The notes under the pieces were generated by a model. The model saw only the letters and a program-made list of their open reading frames with translations, was not told the DNA's origin and searched no databases. The translations under genes were made by a program, and so were the position numbers. Positions 18,489-28,500 of a DNA stretch of 64,000 nucleotides are shown here, piece after piece. The number at the start of each line of letters is the position of its first letter. The first letter of the stretch is position 1. Source of the stretch: Bacteroidia bacterium (GTDB taxonomy: Bacteria; Bacteroidota; Bacteroidia; AKYH767-A; OLB10); contig JAEUTH010000029.1 of assembly GCA_016788165.1 (NCBI GenBank), forward strand, positions 1 through 64,000, written 5' to 3'.

Positions 18489-18553
18489 ATCAATGGCAAA
18501 GTAGTGTAAACTATATTTACTGCGATTTATTGTTGGTAACAATTGTGTAAACA

Positions 18554-19687
18554 TTATGCATTATTGGTTTGACTGATGGTATTTAAAATGCTTTGCCACA
18601 TGGCAGATGCACTTTTATCCCAATTAAAATACTGCACTCTTATTTTTCCGGATTCAATTAAGTTACTGCAAATATCGGGTTGTGTAACTATTTGTGCCAT
18701 TGCATTTTTTATGGCCTCTGTGCAATTGGCATCAACTAATAGTGCTGCATTACCGGCTATTTCGGGCATGGCAGAGTTATTGCCCGCTATTACCGGAACA
18801 TGGCATGCAAATGCTTCGATAATGGGTATGCCAAACCCTTCGAATAATGATGGGTAAACCAAAGCTTTAGCCGATGCCAGCAATTGATGCAATTGTGTGT
18901 CAGAAATGCGGTTGGTAAACACCACCTTGTTTTTGTGTTGCATGGCTTCATAGGCTTTATTAATATCCTGCGATGCCCACCTTAGGTTACCGGCTATAAC
19001 GAGGTGGAATTGATTTTGCTCGCTGCTCAACGCTTCAAATGCTTGTAGTATGCGTATTATATTTTTGCGTTGATGTAATGAGCCAACAAAAATAAAATAG
19101 GGTTTGCCGCTTGTATATTGATTTCTGATTTCTTGCTGTGTATGCAATGGCAATGGTTTGTAAAAATCGGCTGCGGCATTATACACTACATCAATTTTAC
19201 TAAGTGGCACATGATAATTGCCGGCTATATCCTGTTTACTAAATTGGCTAACAGTAGCTATACGCGCAGCTTTGCTTGCACTTTGTGCATAAAACTTTTT
19301 AAAGAATTGGGTATAGCTGCTTTTAAGGTCGGGCACATGAATAAAATTTAAATCATGTATTACTGCCAGTTGTGGTGTATGTGTATAATTACTTAGCAAA
19401 CCATCGGTACTCACAAAAATATCGGCCTTGTTCCTTTTCAAAAACCAAGTTAGCGATAGTTGATACCAGCACTTAATTAACCAAGCATGTTTAGTAGGTG
19501 GAAATAAAACCTTGCCTGTAATATTTGATGCCGTAATGTATTTTTTATCGAAAGGCCTGTCGAACAAGAATACAAACTCATGTTGCGGCTGTTGAAGGGC
19601 TAACCGCTTAAATATTTCGAAAGTAAAGCGCCCAATGCCATCATATCCTTGCGGTGTAATGTGCCGGGTATTAACTACTATTTTCAA
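18554..19687 (-). CDS. GT4-family glycosyltransferase
   Basis: 377 residues, two Rossmann-like halves (GT-B). The N-terminal half has the acceptor glycine-rich motif region GYDGIGRFTFEIFKRL and IFVSTDGLLSNY; the donor half has FIFVGSLHQRKNIIRILQAF, then the EX7E motif FEGFGIPIIEAFACHVPV and GNNSAMPEIAGNAALLVD. This is a retaining glycosyltransferase of the family that builds cell-surface polysaccharides from nucleotide sugars; the exact sugar cannot be told. It is upstream of porZ on the same strand with its stop overlapping an ATG (TAATG). PorZ-dependent cargo is attached to A-LPS-type glycans in some species, so a functional link is possible but is inference. Confidence 0.85.
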   Translation of the reverse strand: MKIVVNTRHITPQGYDGIGRFTFEIFKRLALQQPQHEFVFLFDRPFDKKYITASNITGKVLFPPTKHAWLIKCWYQLSLTWFLKRNKADIFVSTDGLLSNYTHTPQLAVIHDLNFIHVPDLKSSYTQFFKKFYAQSASKAARIATVSQFSKQDIAGNYHVPLSKIDVVYNAAADFYKPLPLHTQQEIRNQYTSGKPYFIFVGSLHQRKNIIRILQAFEALSSEQNQFHLVIAGNLRWASQDINKAYEAMQHKNKVVFTNRISDTQLHQLLASAKALVYPSLFEGFGIPIIEAFACHVPVIAGNNSAMPEIAGNAALLVDANCTEAIKNAMAQIVTQPDICSNLIESGKIRVQYFNWDKSASAMWQSILNTISQTNNA

Positions 19688-19722
19688 TGAATGGCTTTTG
19701 GTTTTTTGTTTTTCTTTGCGCG

Positions 19723-19730
19723 CAAATGTA
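19723..19730 (-). promoter_or_regulatory. -7 element upstream of the glycosyltransferase gene
   Basis: TACATTTG on the minus strand matches TAnnTTTG exactly, 35 bases before the start at 19687. No TTG is found at the expected distance upstream, so only half the promoter is supported. Confidence 0.4.
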
Positions 19731-19836
19731 GTATTATAAGACTATAGCTTTGGTTTGTTATTATTGCCCGAAACCGGCTTAAAAAGGTGCTCAGGCCAAA
19801 TTAGCATTGTAGAGAGCTTTTTGTTTTTTAACTGAT

Positions 19837-20580
19837 ATGAAAGATTTTTTTAAACTGTTGCTGCAAAAAACGTTAGGCTTCGATAATTACTTATTTGTGT
19901 TTTCGAAGTTTAAAATAAACACTTTACGATTTGATAAAAACGAAGGCGACTTTTTACATTTTGTAAAACTGATTTCGAAACCGTGCACTGTATTAGATAT
20001 TGGCGCTAACATTGGCATAATGGCCATAACGTTTTACAAGCAATTACCACAATCGCACATTATTGCTTTCGAACCTATGCCGGCAAACTTAAAAGCACTA
20101 AACCGGATTATAAAAAGCTATCGTGCAAACCAAATTGTTGTTGAGCCCATTGCATTAGGTAATTCAAACGGCACGTTAGAAATGGTTATGCCCATGCGCA
20201 ATAACGTAAAATTTCAAGGTCTGAGTCATGTAGTACATGAGAGCATACCACATGATGATGGCATTATTGTAAAAGTACCTGTTCAAACTTTGGATACCTT
20301 ACCCATTCTGCAGCAATTAAAATTACCTGTTGGTGCTATTAAATTAGATGTCGAAAATTTTGAATTTTTTGTTTTAGATGGTGGCAAACAGCTTATAAAA
20401 AAATACAAGCCAATTATATATGCCGAGTTGTGGGATAATGAAAACCGCAAACAGTGCTTTGTTTTAATGCAATCGTTAGGCTATGAAATACAGGTTTTAA
20501 TAAACCACGCCTTAGTTACGTTTAATGCTGATGTGCATCAAAAGCAAAATTTCTTTTTTATACCTATAAGTACCGTTTAA
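19837..20580 (+). CDS. FkbM-family SAM-dependent methyltransferase
   Basis: 247 residues. The SAM-binding motif I is VLDIGANIGIMAITF; acidic loop IIAFEPMPANLKALNRII follows; the family's post-I motifs IVVEPIALGNSNGTLEM, then VQTLDTLPI and the diagnostic AIKLDVENFEFFVLDGGKQLI are present, with KPIIYAELWD near the end. FkbM methyltransferases usually methylate hydroxyl groups on sugars, lipids or polyketides. Standing back to back with a glycosyltransferase gene, a sugar O-methylation role in surface glycan assembly is plausible but not proven. Cytoplasmic; no signal peptide. It precedes the threonine dehydrogenase by 59 bases. Confidence 0.85.
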   Translation: MKDFFKLLLQKTLGFDNYLFVFSKFKINTLRFDKNEGDFLHFVKLISKPCTVLDIGANIGIMAITFYKQLPQSHIIAFEPMPANLKALNRIIKSYRANQIVVEPIALGNSNGTLEMVMPMRNNVKFQGLSHVVHESIPHDDGIIVKVPVQTLDTLPILQQLKLPVGAIKLDVENFEFFVLDGGKQLIKKYKPIIYAELWDNENRKQCFVLMQSLGYEIQVLINHALVTFNADVHQKQNFFFIPISTV

Positions 20581-20639
20581 TTATTTTATTTGAAAAAAAT
20601 GTAAGGGCATTTAAAAACTCCTTTTTTAATATAATAAAC

Positions 20640-21593
20640 ATGAGCAAAGAAACTGTTTTAGTGCTTGGGTCGTCAGGTCAGATAGGTACCGACTTGGTAC
20701 ATGCATTGCGCAATATTTATGGAAACGATAATGTAATTGCTGCCGATTTAAAAGCACAGCCTATTGCTATTGGTCAGGCCGGGCCGTTTGAATTTATTGA
20801 TGTGCTTGATGCGGTAAAAATTTCGGAAACCATCAACAAATACAAAGTAACACAAGTGTATTTGTTAGCGGCTTTATTATCGGCCACAGCCGAACAAAAA
20901 ATAAAATCGGCATGGCGGTTAAATATGGAAGGCCTTTTTAATTTGTTGGAAATAGCACGCGAACAAAAACACCTGAAAATATTTTGGCCCAGTTCGATAG
21001 CAGTTTTTGGCCCCACTACGCCACGTCAAAACACACCCCAATACACTGTTATGGAACCCAGCACAGTTTATGGCATCAGCAAATTAGCGGGCGAACGTTG
21101 GTGCGAATATTATCATCAAAAATTTGCAGTGGATGTGCGCAGTATTCGTTATCCGGGATTAATAAGCTATAAGGCCGACCCCGGAGGCGGCACCACCGAT
21201 TATGCGGTAGCCATATATCATGAAGCACTAAAAGCCGGTAGTTATCAATGCTATTTAAAATCAGATACGCGTATGCCTATGATGTATATGCCCGATGCAA
21301 TACGTGGTACATTAGAATTAATGCATGCCGATGCCGCTAAAATTAAAATACGAAGCAGTTATAATTTAAGTGCTATTGATTTTACACCTGCCGAGATAGC
21401 TGCATCAATTCAAACACATTTGCCTGCATTTAGCATAAGTTATGCGCCCGATGTTAGGCAAGCAATTGCCGATAGTTGGCCGCAATCAATAAACGATGCC
21501 GAAGCGCGCAATCATTGGGGCTGGCAGCATGAATATGATTTAAATAAAATGACTGCCGATATGTTACAACATTTGGCTATACTTAAAAAATAG
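20640..21593 (+). CDS. L-threonine 3-dehydrogenase, SDR/epimerase type
   Basis: 317 residues of the extended short-chain dehydrogenase fold. Seen: nucleotide-binding VLVLGSSGQIGTDLV, Asp-containing NVIAADLK (NAD preference), LLAALLSATAEQ, the catalytic Ser region FWPSSIAVFGPTTP, and the YxxxK pair in TVYGISKLAGERWCEYY. The loops SSIAVFGPTTP and RYPGLISYKADPGGGTTDYAVAIY are characteristic of the NAD-dependent threonine dehydrogenases first described from psychrophilic Flavobacterium, rather than sugar epimerases. It oxidises threonine to 2-amino-3-ketobutyrate. A related nucleotide-sugar epimerase is the main alternative. It converges with the surface-protein island at 21603. Confidence 0.85.
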   Translation: MSKETVLVLGSSGQIGTDLVHALRNIYGNDNVIAADLKAQPIAIGQAGPFEFIDVLDAVKISETINKYKVTQVYLLAALLSATAEQKIKSAWRLNMEGLFNLLEIAREQKHLKIFWPSSIAVFGPTTPRQNTPQYTVMEPSTVYGISKLAGERWCEYYHQKFAVDVRSIRYPGLISYKADPGGGTTDYAVAIYHEALKAGSYQCYLKSDTRMPMMYMPDAIRGTLELMHADAAKIKIRSSYNLSAIDFTPAEIAASIQTHLPAFSISYAPDVRQAIADSWPQSINDAEARNHWGWQHEYDLNKMTADMLQHLAILKK

Positions 21594-21602
21594 TTAGTAG
21601 TC

Positions 21603-23849
21603 TTAGTTTTTAGGCTGATTAAAAACAGGGTTGTTAAGTGGCTTAAAACGCATGCTTTCATAATCGCTTTCGGCACCTCCTAATATTTCGTTTTTACGAT
21701 TGCCACTGGCAAACCAGGTAAATGGTGTGTTGCTATTGCCATTGTTTAACTCAATAACATCAAACCCTTGCGATGTTTCGTTAGTTACATAAACGCCATT
21801 ACAATTACCGCGTAATTGAATAAACACATTAAGCTCATGCGTTGCATCTACCTTAATATTACGGGCTAAAATGGGATCTAAATTAATATGTGCCTTACCA
21901 TTGATTAATTGACCACGACCAAAATCCTGTAATAACACCTCCGGTGTTTCAGGACAAGCCATAATGCGCATCTGGTTATTGTCATCGGCTACTAAAGTAC
22001 TTACAGTACCTAAGCCTAATATTTTATAGGTAACATTACCAATACGCGCACCCACACTTGAGGCTGCTGTATTGGTTGAAGAAATATTATCTTGACGTAC
22101 AATAAAAATTCCGCCATCGTGGTCGGTTATGTTCGATGCATCCAATACGCTGTTTGCAATAATACCATGGCCGGGTGCAGCGGTAATTATACCAACGCCA
22201 TTTGCAAAAGCCGTTGTTACCGGTGGTGGACCTGCCAATGAGAACCCCGGATTTATAGCAGGTACTGTATTGCTTACGCTGGCCCAAATACCATAGGATA
22301 ATGGGCTGGCAACTGTTACAATAATACCCTTGCCTGTACCTGCATGGTTAATTTTTACGGCATCATTAGAGTTGGCTACATTCGATAACGATACGTCAAT
22401 ACCTTTTTCATTACCTGCATGTATTATTTGTAAACCAATGCCGGTATTACCGGGTGCCATTTCAATTTTTTGTCCTATGCCTGTGCCATTATGATAAATG
22501 GAATTGCCAATGTTTGCATTGCCTGCACCCATTAATGTATAAGTTCCATCGCCACGCATTTGTTCGATGCGCACACCTGCATTTGTGTTAGCCGTATTGG
22601 CATTTTTTGCATGTATGGAATAACCTCTGCCCGCATTATTGATATCAATGGTTGTAGCTGTTGTTGTAGTATTGGTTTTATTAATCAATAAACTGCGTCC
22701 GGTAGTATTGGTATCGGCAATAACTACGGTGTTACCGGTACCATTGCCCGCTACTTCTAAAACTGTTGCACTATTGGCAGCACTATTGGTATGCACCTGC
22801 AATGCGCTACCGGCAGCACCGGTTGTTTTTAAAAACCGACCTACTGTGCCTGTACTATTGTTTTGAAAATAGGCTGCATTGCCGGAACCTGTAGCATAAC
22901 CGGCCACAGCAATTAATGATCCGGCTGCATAGGATGAAAAAACATCGTTGGCCAATGGTGTAAAAGTGCCAACGGCTGTATGTCCTTGAATTATTGCCCC
23001 GTTTGTTGGTGCAATCAGTCCACTATAGCCTGCGCCTATGGTTATATTGCCGTTCACGTCTAATTTCGAAACGGGGGCTACCTGTCCTATTCCAACATTT
23101 CTGTTGGTTGCCAAAACGCGAATAGCCTCAATAGCATTAGCTCTTATTACCAATGATTGTGCATCGGTGGTTCCCAAATAATTTACCGTAGGATTGGTGC
23201 CTGCATTTCCGGTTAATAGCCATCCCAAATTACTTTGTAGTGGCACCCAAATCACGCCATTGAAGTAATAAAATAAATTTAAGCTGCTATCATAAACTAA
23301 CAAACCCGTAGCTGGTGTAACAATGGCCGTGCGTTGTGCTGTTGTTAAACGTGGAATTAAAATACCACGGTTGGTAGCTGTCATTTCAAGTAAAGCCGAA
23401 GCAACCGGTGTTGTAGTTCCAACACCAATGTTGCCGGTTTGACTTATGCGCATTGCCTCAACATTACCGGTTCTAAAAGCCAGACCCACGGCATCGGTAG
23501 TGCCAACAAACTGTGTAGTAGGATTGGTGCCAGCATTACCACTTAAAAGCCAACTTAGGTTACCAATCATAAATGGACGCCAGGCTGTACCATCGTAGTA
23601 ATAAAATAAATTCAAAGTAGTATCATATACCAACAATCCGGTTGCAGGCGCTGCAATTGCAGTTCGTTGTGCAGTAGTTATGCGTGGTATCAGAAGCCCT
23701 TTATTATTGCTCACTATATCTAACATTGCCGAAGCATGTGGCGTTGCATTGTTAATACCTACACCTTGTGCCCATAACATAATCGGACAACATATAAATA
23801 CTAATACCTTATAAAAAGATTTTAAGGCCGTTGCTAAACTCTTATTCAT
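21603..23849 (-). CDS. Secreted fibre-like protein with duplicated VGIGTTTP modules
   Basis: 748 residues with a signal peptide (MNKSLATALKSFYKVLVFICCPIMLWAQ). Two copies of a module of about 120 residues follow: the first holds NKGLLIPRITTAQRTAI, ATGLLVYDTTLNLFYYYDGTAW and GNLSWLLSGNAGTNPTTQFVGTTDA; the second repeats this almost residue by residue up to AIEAIRVL. Each is followed by a VGIGxxxPxxxLxV step. The middle (about 270-600) is Ala/Asn/Thr-rich and resembles phage-fibre beta-solenoids. The end (GNCNGVYVTNETSQGFDVIEL, WFASGNRKNEI) recurs in Bacteroidota proteins of this type. There is no T9SS tail, so the route to the surface is unclear. It follows the T9SS gene by 42 bases, probably in one operon. 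Function unknown. Confidence 0.7.
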   Translation of the reverse strand: MNKSLATALKSFYKVLVFICCPIMLWAQGVGINNATPHASAMLDIVSNNKGLLIPRITTAQRTAIAAPATGLLVYDTTLNLFYYYDGTAWRPFMIGNLSWLLSGNAGTNPTTQFVGTTDAVGLAFRTGNVEAMRISQTGNIGVGTTTPVASALLEMTATNRGILIPRLTTAQRTAIVTPATGLLVYDSSLNLFYYFNGVIWVPLQSNLGWLLTGNAGTNPTVNYLGTTDAQSLVIRANAIEAIRVLATNRNVGIGQVAPVSKLDVNGNITIGAGYSGLIAPTNGAIIQGHTAVGTFTPLANDVFSSYAAGSLIAVAGYATGSGNAAYFQNNSTGTVGRFLKTTGAAGSALQVHTNSAANSATVLEVAGNGTGNTVVIADTNTTGRSLLINKTNTTTTATTIDINNAGRGYSIHAKNANTANTNAGVRIEQMRGDGTYTLMGAGNANIGNSIYHNGTGIGQKIEMAPGNTGIGLQIIHAGNEKGIDVSLSNVANSNDAVKINHAGTGKGIIVTVASPLSYGIWASVSNTVPAINPGFSLAGPPPVTTAFANGVGIITAAPGHGIIANSVLDASNITDHDGGIFIVRQDNISSTNTAASSVGARIGNVTYKILGLGTVSTLVADDNNQMRIMACPETPEVLLQDFGRGQLINGKAHINLDPILARNIKVDATHELNVFIQLRGNCNGVYVTNETSQGFDVIELNNGNSNTPFTWFASGNRKNEILGGAESDYESMRFKPLNNPVFNQPKN

Positions 23850-23891
23850 TAAACCAATTGATATTTGAAAGGGAATTATGAGTTACTCAAA

Positions 23892-25484
23892 CTATTGAAT
23901 AAAAATTTTACAGGCAAAAGGTTTGCCAACACCATTTGATAATTGCAGATAATACAAACCCGATGGCAAATTATTACAAGGGATTGTATAATTGTTTTTG
24001 GTGTCTTGATAGGTTTTTAAATCGGCTTGAAATACGGTTTGACCTATGCCGTTTACGAATGCAAAACTTTGATAAGGAGTTTCTGCATCTGAAATGGTTA
24101 TGTTTATAAAATTGGTTGCCGGGTTTGGCCAAACCGACACGGTTGCATTTTGCAAATTGGTGTAAACAAATTGTGTGTTTGAATACTTAAAATCACCATT
24201 ATTATCTACCATTTTAATCCGGTAATATGTAAACCCTTTTGCAGGATTTGAATCAATGTCGTGATATTGAAGTGTACTATTAGAAAATTGAGCGGCCATA
24301 ACTTTATGTAAAAAAGAAAAGTGTTGTCCGTCTGTTGATTTTTCAATATCAAAATAAGCACTATTTAATTCGTTTGCTGTTATCCAGTTTAATATTGTAT
24401 AATTATTTTGGTTAAGCTTTGCCGTAAAATCTAATAATGTTATAGGTAAAGGCGTGGTTAAATCAACAATTGTCCAAATAGGGCTGTAGTTATTTTGACC
24501 AGTAACTGTAACTGTATTTAAAGCTGTATTTACGATTCCAAAAGGTGGTTGTGTCCATTGTGTTCCATTGTTTAACCTTTGCATACGTAAATTATTTTCA
24601 ATAATCGTATTGGTACCCGTATTCCATTCTAAGTCACGATATGGAAACACCATAGTAGTTACAGGTAATGTTGTATAGTTTGCCACATTAAACATAAAAT
24701 ATCTATCAACAACAAAAGCTGAATTATCTGCACCACTATTATTTATAAGTGCTGTTAATCCGGTTGGCAAAGGTCTGTTGTTAGGATTTAAAGCCGTGTT
24801 GGTAGGATAGGTTGCAATTGAAACCGAACCGGTGGCGCCAACGCCACTCGTTGTAACATTAAAATTAAGTGGCAAATAGTTTGAGGTTGTATTGTTGCCA
24901 AAAGGGAAGGTGTAATTATTTCCTACTGTTCCATTACTAATATTCCAAGTTAATACTCCATATCCTGTAGCCGGTGGGGTTTCGCTCACAATAAAACCAG
25001 TGGTTCGGGTAATGGCAACCGGTAGCGGATTGCGTACTGTTAAGTCAAACGAATTTAAAAGTAATTGTCTGTCGTTGAGGGCCAAAACACCATTAGTGGT
25101 TGTGTTTCCACCTACACCTATATCTTGCAAAAGTGTTTTATTACCAGTGCCTGTTAAGGTTAAATTATTAAATATTGTATAGGAATTGCCTCCAATATTT
25201 TGAGCTGCACCATTACATATTACCGTACCACTTGGGAAGGTTGCAGCAAAACCATTGGTTAAGCTATTGTTTGTAAAATGGCCTGTTAAATCAATGGTAC
25301 CATTATTATTAAAAATACCGCCATTATTTAAAAGTATATCACCTTGATTTGTAACTAGGGTAGCACCGGTTACTGTAACAGCTACATTATTTAGTGTTAG
25401 CAACTGAGCAATACCACATGTGTGAGCAAAACATACTATCAACACAACTGTTGCTGCCAAATACATTTGTTTAATTTTTGCCAT
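23892..25484 (-). CDS. T9SS type A cargo protein
   Basis: 530 residues with a signal peptide (MAKIKQMYLAATVVLIVCFAHTCGIAQ). Residues 30-330 are Asn/Thr/Gly-rich beta structure with short repeats (LLNNGGIFNNNGTIDLTGHFTNN; FNNLTLTGTGNKTLLQDI), like many Bacteroidota surface proteins. Residues about 350-440 form a fibronectin-like domain common before sorting tails (PLPITLLDFTAKLNQNNYTILNWITANELNSAYFDIEKSTDG). The last 80 residues are the type A sorting domain: SVWPNPATNFINITI, GLYYLQLSN and the end ACKIFIQ. It sits between the giant adhesin and the fibre-like protein on the same strand. No enzymatic motif; likely a structural or adhesive surface protein. Confidence 0.8.
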   Translation of the reverse strand: MAKIKQMYLAATVVLIVCFAHTCGIAQLLTLNNVAVTVTGATLVTNQGDILLNNGGIFNNNGTIDLTGHFTNNSLTNGFAATFPSGTVICNGAAQNIGGNSYTIFNNLTLTGTGNKTLLQDIGVGGNTTTNGVLALNDRQLLLNSFDLTVRNPLPVAITRTTGFIVSETPPATGYGVLTWNISNGTVGNNYTFPFGNNTTSNYLPLNFNVTTSGVGATGSVSIATYPTNTALNPNNRPLPTGLTALINNSGADNSAFVVDRYFMFNVANYTTLPVTTMVFPYRDLEWNTGTNTIIENNLRMQRLNNGTQWTQPPFGIVNTALNTVTVTGQNNYSPIWTIVDLTTPLPITLLDFTAKLNQNNYTILNWITANELNSAYFDIEKSTDGQHFSFLHKVMAAQFSNSTLQYHDIDSNPAKGFTYYRIKMVDNNGDFKYSNTQFVYTNLQNATVSVWPNPATNFINITISDAETPYQSFAFVNGIGQTVFQADLKTYQDTKNNYTIPCNNLPSGLYYLQLSNGVGKPFACKIFIQ

Positions 25485-25517
25485 TGTAAATTCAATTAAA
25501 CTAAAACTTTAATACTA

Positions 25518-25525
25518 CAAAAGTA
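25518..25525 (-). promoter_or_regulatory. -7 element upstream of the T9SS cargo gene
   Basis: TACTTTTG on the minus strand matches TAnnTTTG exactly, 33 bases before the start at 25484. The expected -33 region falls inside the hairpin terminator of the upstream giant gene. Confidence 0.45.
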
Positions 25526-25535
25526 ATTAAATAAA

Positions 25536-25565
25536 AAGGAGATTGTATTAAAATACAATCTCCTT
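25536..25565 (-). terminator. Rho-independent terminator of the giant adhesin gene
   Basis: A 14-bp perfect inverted repeat (arms 25536-25549 and 25552-25565, AAGGAGATTGTATT type) lies 24 bases after the stop at 25589 and is followed on the minus strand by TTTTTAT. Confidence 0.8.
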
Positions 25566-25588
25566 AAAGTGTCGGAACCAAATTTTAT

Positions 25589-28500
25589 TTACTGAATAAC
25601 CACTCTAATAGTTTTAGCCTCATTACCAATGGTAACTTGTAACATATACAATCCCGGCTTCAAATTTTCGAAATTGTAAATCAGTTCATTAGCACCGGCA
25701 TGGCTTACGTGACCTTCGTTAATAACCTGACTACCTTTCATATCAATCATATTTATGCGATATTCAGTTGCATAGGTGGTTTTGAAGGATAAATTAAATA
25801 TGGCCTCTGTTGGATTTGGATAGGCTGTTAATGCAAAGAATGTTTCATCACTTTCATCAAACGACACATCCATTTTACTGCAAGTATTTGGCGGGCATGT
25901 TAAAGTGTTATTACGCTTAATACCTAAATTCCATGAAGAGTTTATTCTTGAAATAATTGAACTAAGTTCAGATTTTGTTATAGCGATTGAGCCTGTGCAA
26001 CCACCCAATTGTTTATTAGCCTCATCAAAAATCTGCTGTACTGTATATCCATACCATGGACCAACAGAGTCAACCACTAAATCGCGGAAATTTACAGTAC
26101 TGGTTGGTGCAAAGTTCGGATCGGCTAAGTCAAAATTAATAGTCAGCGCCAAAGCAACCATTTGCGAGGCCAAACCATTATCTAATGGCGATGCGGCCGG
26201 ATCAATATAGTTTTGAGTAAGTGCTGCATTACTTGGTGCACTTGGTAAAAATGCTTTTACGGCAGCCGCTGTTGTCAGGTTAATTGTAAATCCGGTATTA
26301 CAGCCTACCGTTAAACCCGATGGGAATACAGTAGCAAACTGTGTATCAACATGGTCGAATAAGGTATCGCAATTTAAACATCCCAATGGAGCATAATAGG
26401 TTTCCTTATGACCTGATACAAATGTGCTACATACGTAAGCCGGCTGGGTAATGGTTAACGACTGCGTTGTAGTACATCCGTTGGCGTCTGTTACAGTTAC
26501 TGTATATACACCTGCTGTTAAATCACTTATCGCTGCTGATGTGGCGCTGTTGTTCCATAAATAACTATAAGCTGGTGTACCACCAGTTGGGGTTACACTG
26601 GCAGTACCATCATCATTGTTACATGAACTGGCGTTAGTTTGTGATGTGCTTGCAGTTAATGCATTGGGTTGTGAAATACCGAATGAAGCTGTTATTGTAC
26701 AACCATTGGCATCAGCAACTGTTACCGTATAGGTACCGGCACATAATTGAGCCGGATTACTTGTTGTGTTTCCATTATTCCATAAATATGTATATGGAGC
26801 AGTACCACCGGTAACAGCGTTTAAAACTATTGAGCCGTTACAAGCTCCGTTACATAATACATTATTTGTTGCATTAGCTGTAATATTAGCAATAGTTGTT
26901 GGTTGAGCAACTACAACACTTTGTGTTGCAGTACATGCATTAGCATCAGTAACTGTTACTGTATAGGTGCCGGCTGCCAGATTGTTAACTGTTGCCGTTG
27001 AACTTCCATTTGACCAATTAAATGTATAGGCTGGTGTACCTCCGGTTGGAGCAGCAGAAACACTGCCTGTAGCAGTACCATTACATAGTGCATTTGTTGA
27101 AGTTGCATTGGCTAACAATTGTGTTGGCTGTGTTATTGTAACCGACAACGTTCCAGTACAGCCCTGCGAATCAGTAACTGTAACTGTATATGTGCCTGCC
27201 GTACGACCTGACAACGTTTGCGTGGTTGCTCCGGTGTTCCATAAGTATGTATGTAAACCGGCATTACCGCCCGATCCTAAAACAGTTACTGAACCATTAT
27301 TTCCTCCAAAACATGACACATTGCTTTGCGAAGTAACTGTTGCAATTACCGGTGACGATTGCAATACTGTTACCGAACCACTGGCTGTACAACCCGAATT
27401 ACTTGTAACTGTAACGGTATAAGTGCCTGCTACTAAACCAGTGGCTACTTTTGTTGTTTGACCGGTACTCCATAAGTAAGTATAGGGTGGTGTACTGCCG
27501 CTTGGGTTTGCTGTTGCCGTTCCATTACTACCACCAAAACAAGTAACTTTTGTTTTACCAATACTTAATGAAATGGCACCTGTTGCCGATACCGTACCGC
27601 TACATTGAGACGTACAACCATTGGCATCAGTTACTGTTACCGTATATGTGCCTGCTGTTAAATTGGTTATCGAAACTCCGGTGTTTCCATTACTCCACAA
27701 ATATGTGTAACCCGGTGTGCCACCCACCGGTGTAACTGAAGCTGATCCATTATTTAAACCACAACTTGCTGCACTTGTGCTAACAGAACAAGTAAGCGCT
27801 GTAGGTTCATCAATAACAACGTCATCCGTTACAACACATCCCTGTTGCGTTGTAACGGTTACTGTATAAGTACCTGATGTTAAATTATTTATTGTAGCAG
27901 TTGTTGCACCGTTACTCCATAAATAGGTTTCTGTACCAAGGTTTGGATTTACAACAGCTGTGGCGCTTCCATTATTACCTCCATTGCAAGTAACATCACT
28001 ACTGTTAAAGCTTAAACCTATTGCAGCAGGTTCGCTAACGGTACCGTTACATTGCGTAGTACAACCTTCGGCCGAGGTAACCGTTACTGCGTAAGCGCCA
28101 GCAGCCAAACCACTAATTGTTTGTGTGGTTGCGCCATTACTCCATAAATAGGTATAAGGAGCCAATCCTCCTGAAGGAGTTACACTTGCTGTGCCATCAG
28201 CCCCGCCATTACATGAGGCATCTGTTGTATTTACAGTACATGAGATTGCACTGGTGCCGCCAACTGTTATACTACAGCTAACCGAACAGCCGCTTGCATC
28301 TGTTGTAGTTACCAAATAAACACCTGCACAAAGTCCGGTGGCTGTTTGCGTTGTTTGTATAGGTAGTGTATTCCAAGAATATGAGTAACCTGCTGTACCT
28401 CCTGTTGCTGTAACAGAAGCTGAACCATTACAATTTGAACATGATGCATTATTTAATAATTGTGTTGAGCAACTTAACAATGTTGCAGGCTGCGTAATGT

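Noticed and set aside
27108-27422. Plus-strand open frame of 104 codons opposite the giant adhesin, with several similar ones between 25905 and 33479
   Set aside because: They are mirror images of the SprB repeats (Val/Pro-rich, e.g. VTVTVYVP), have no start context of their own and recur wherever the repeat recurs.
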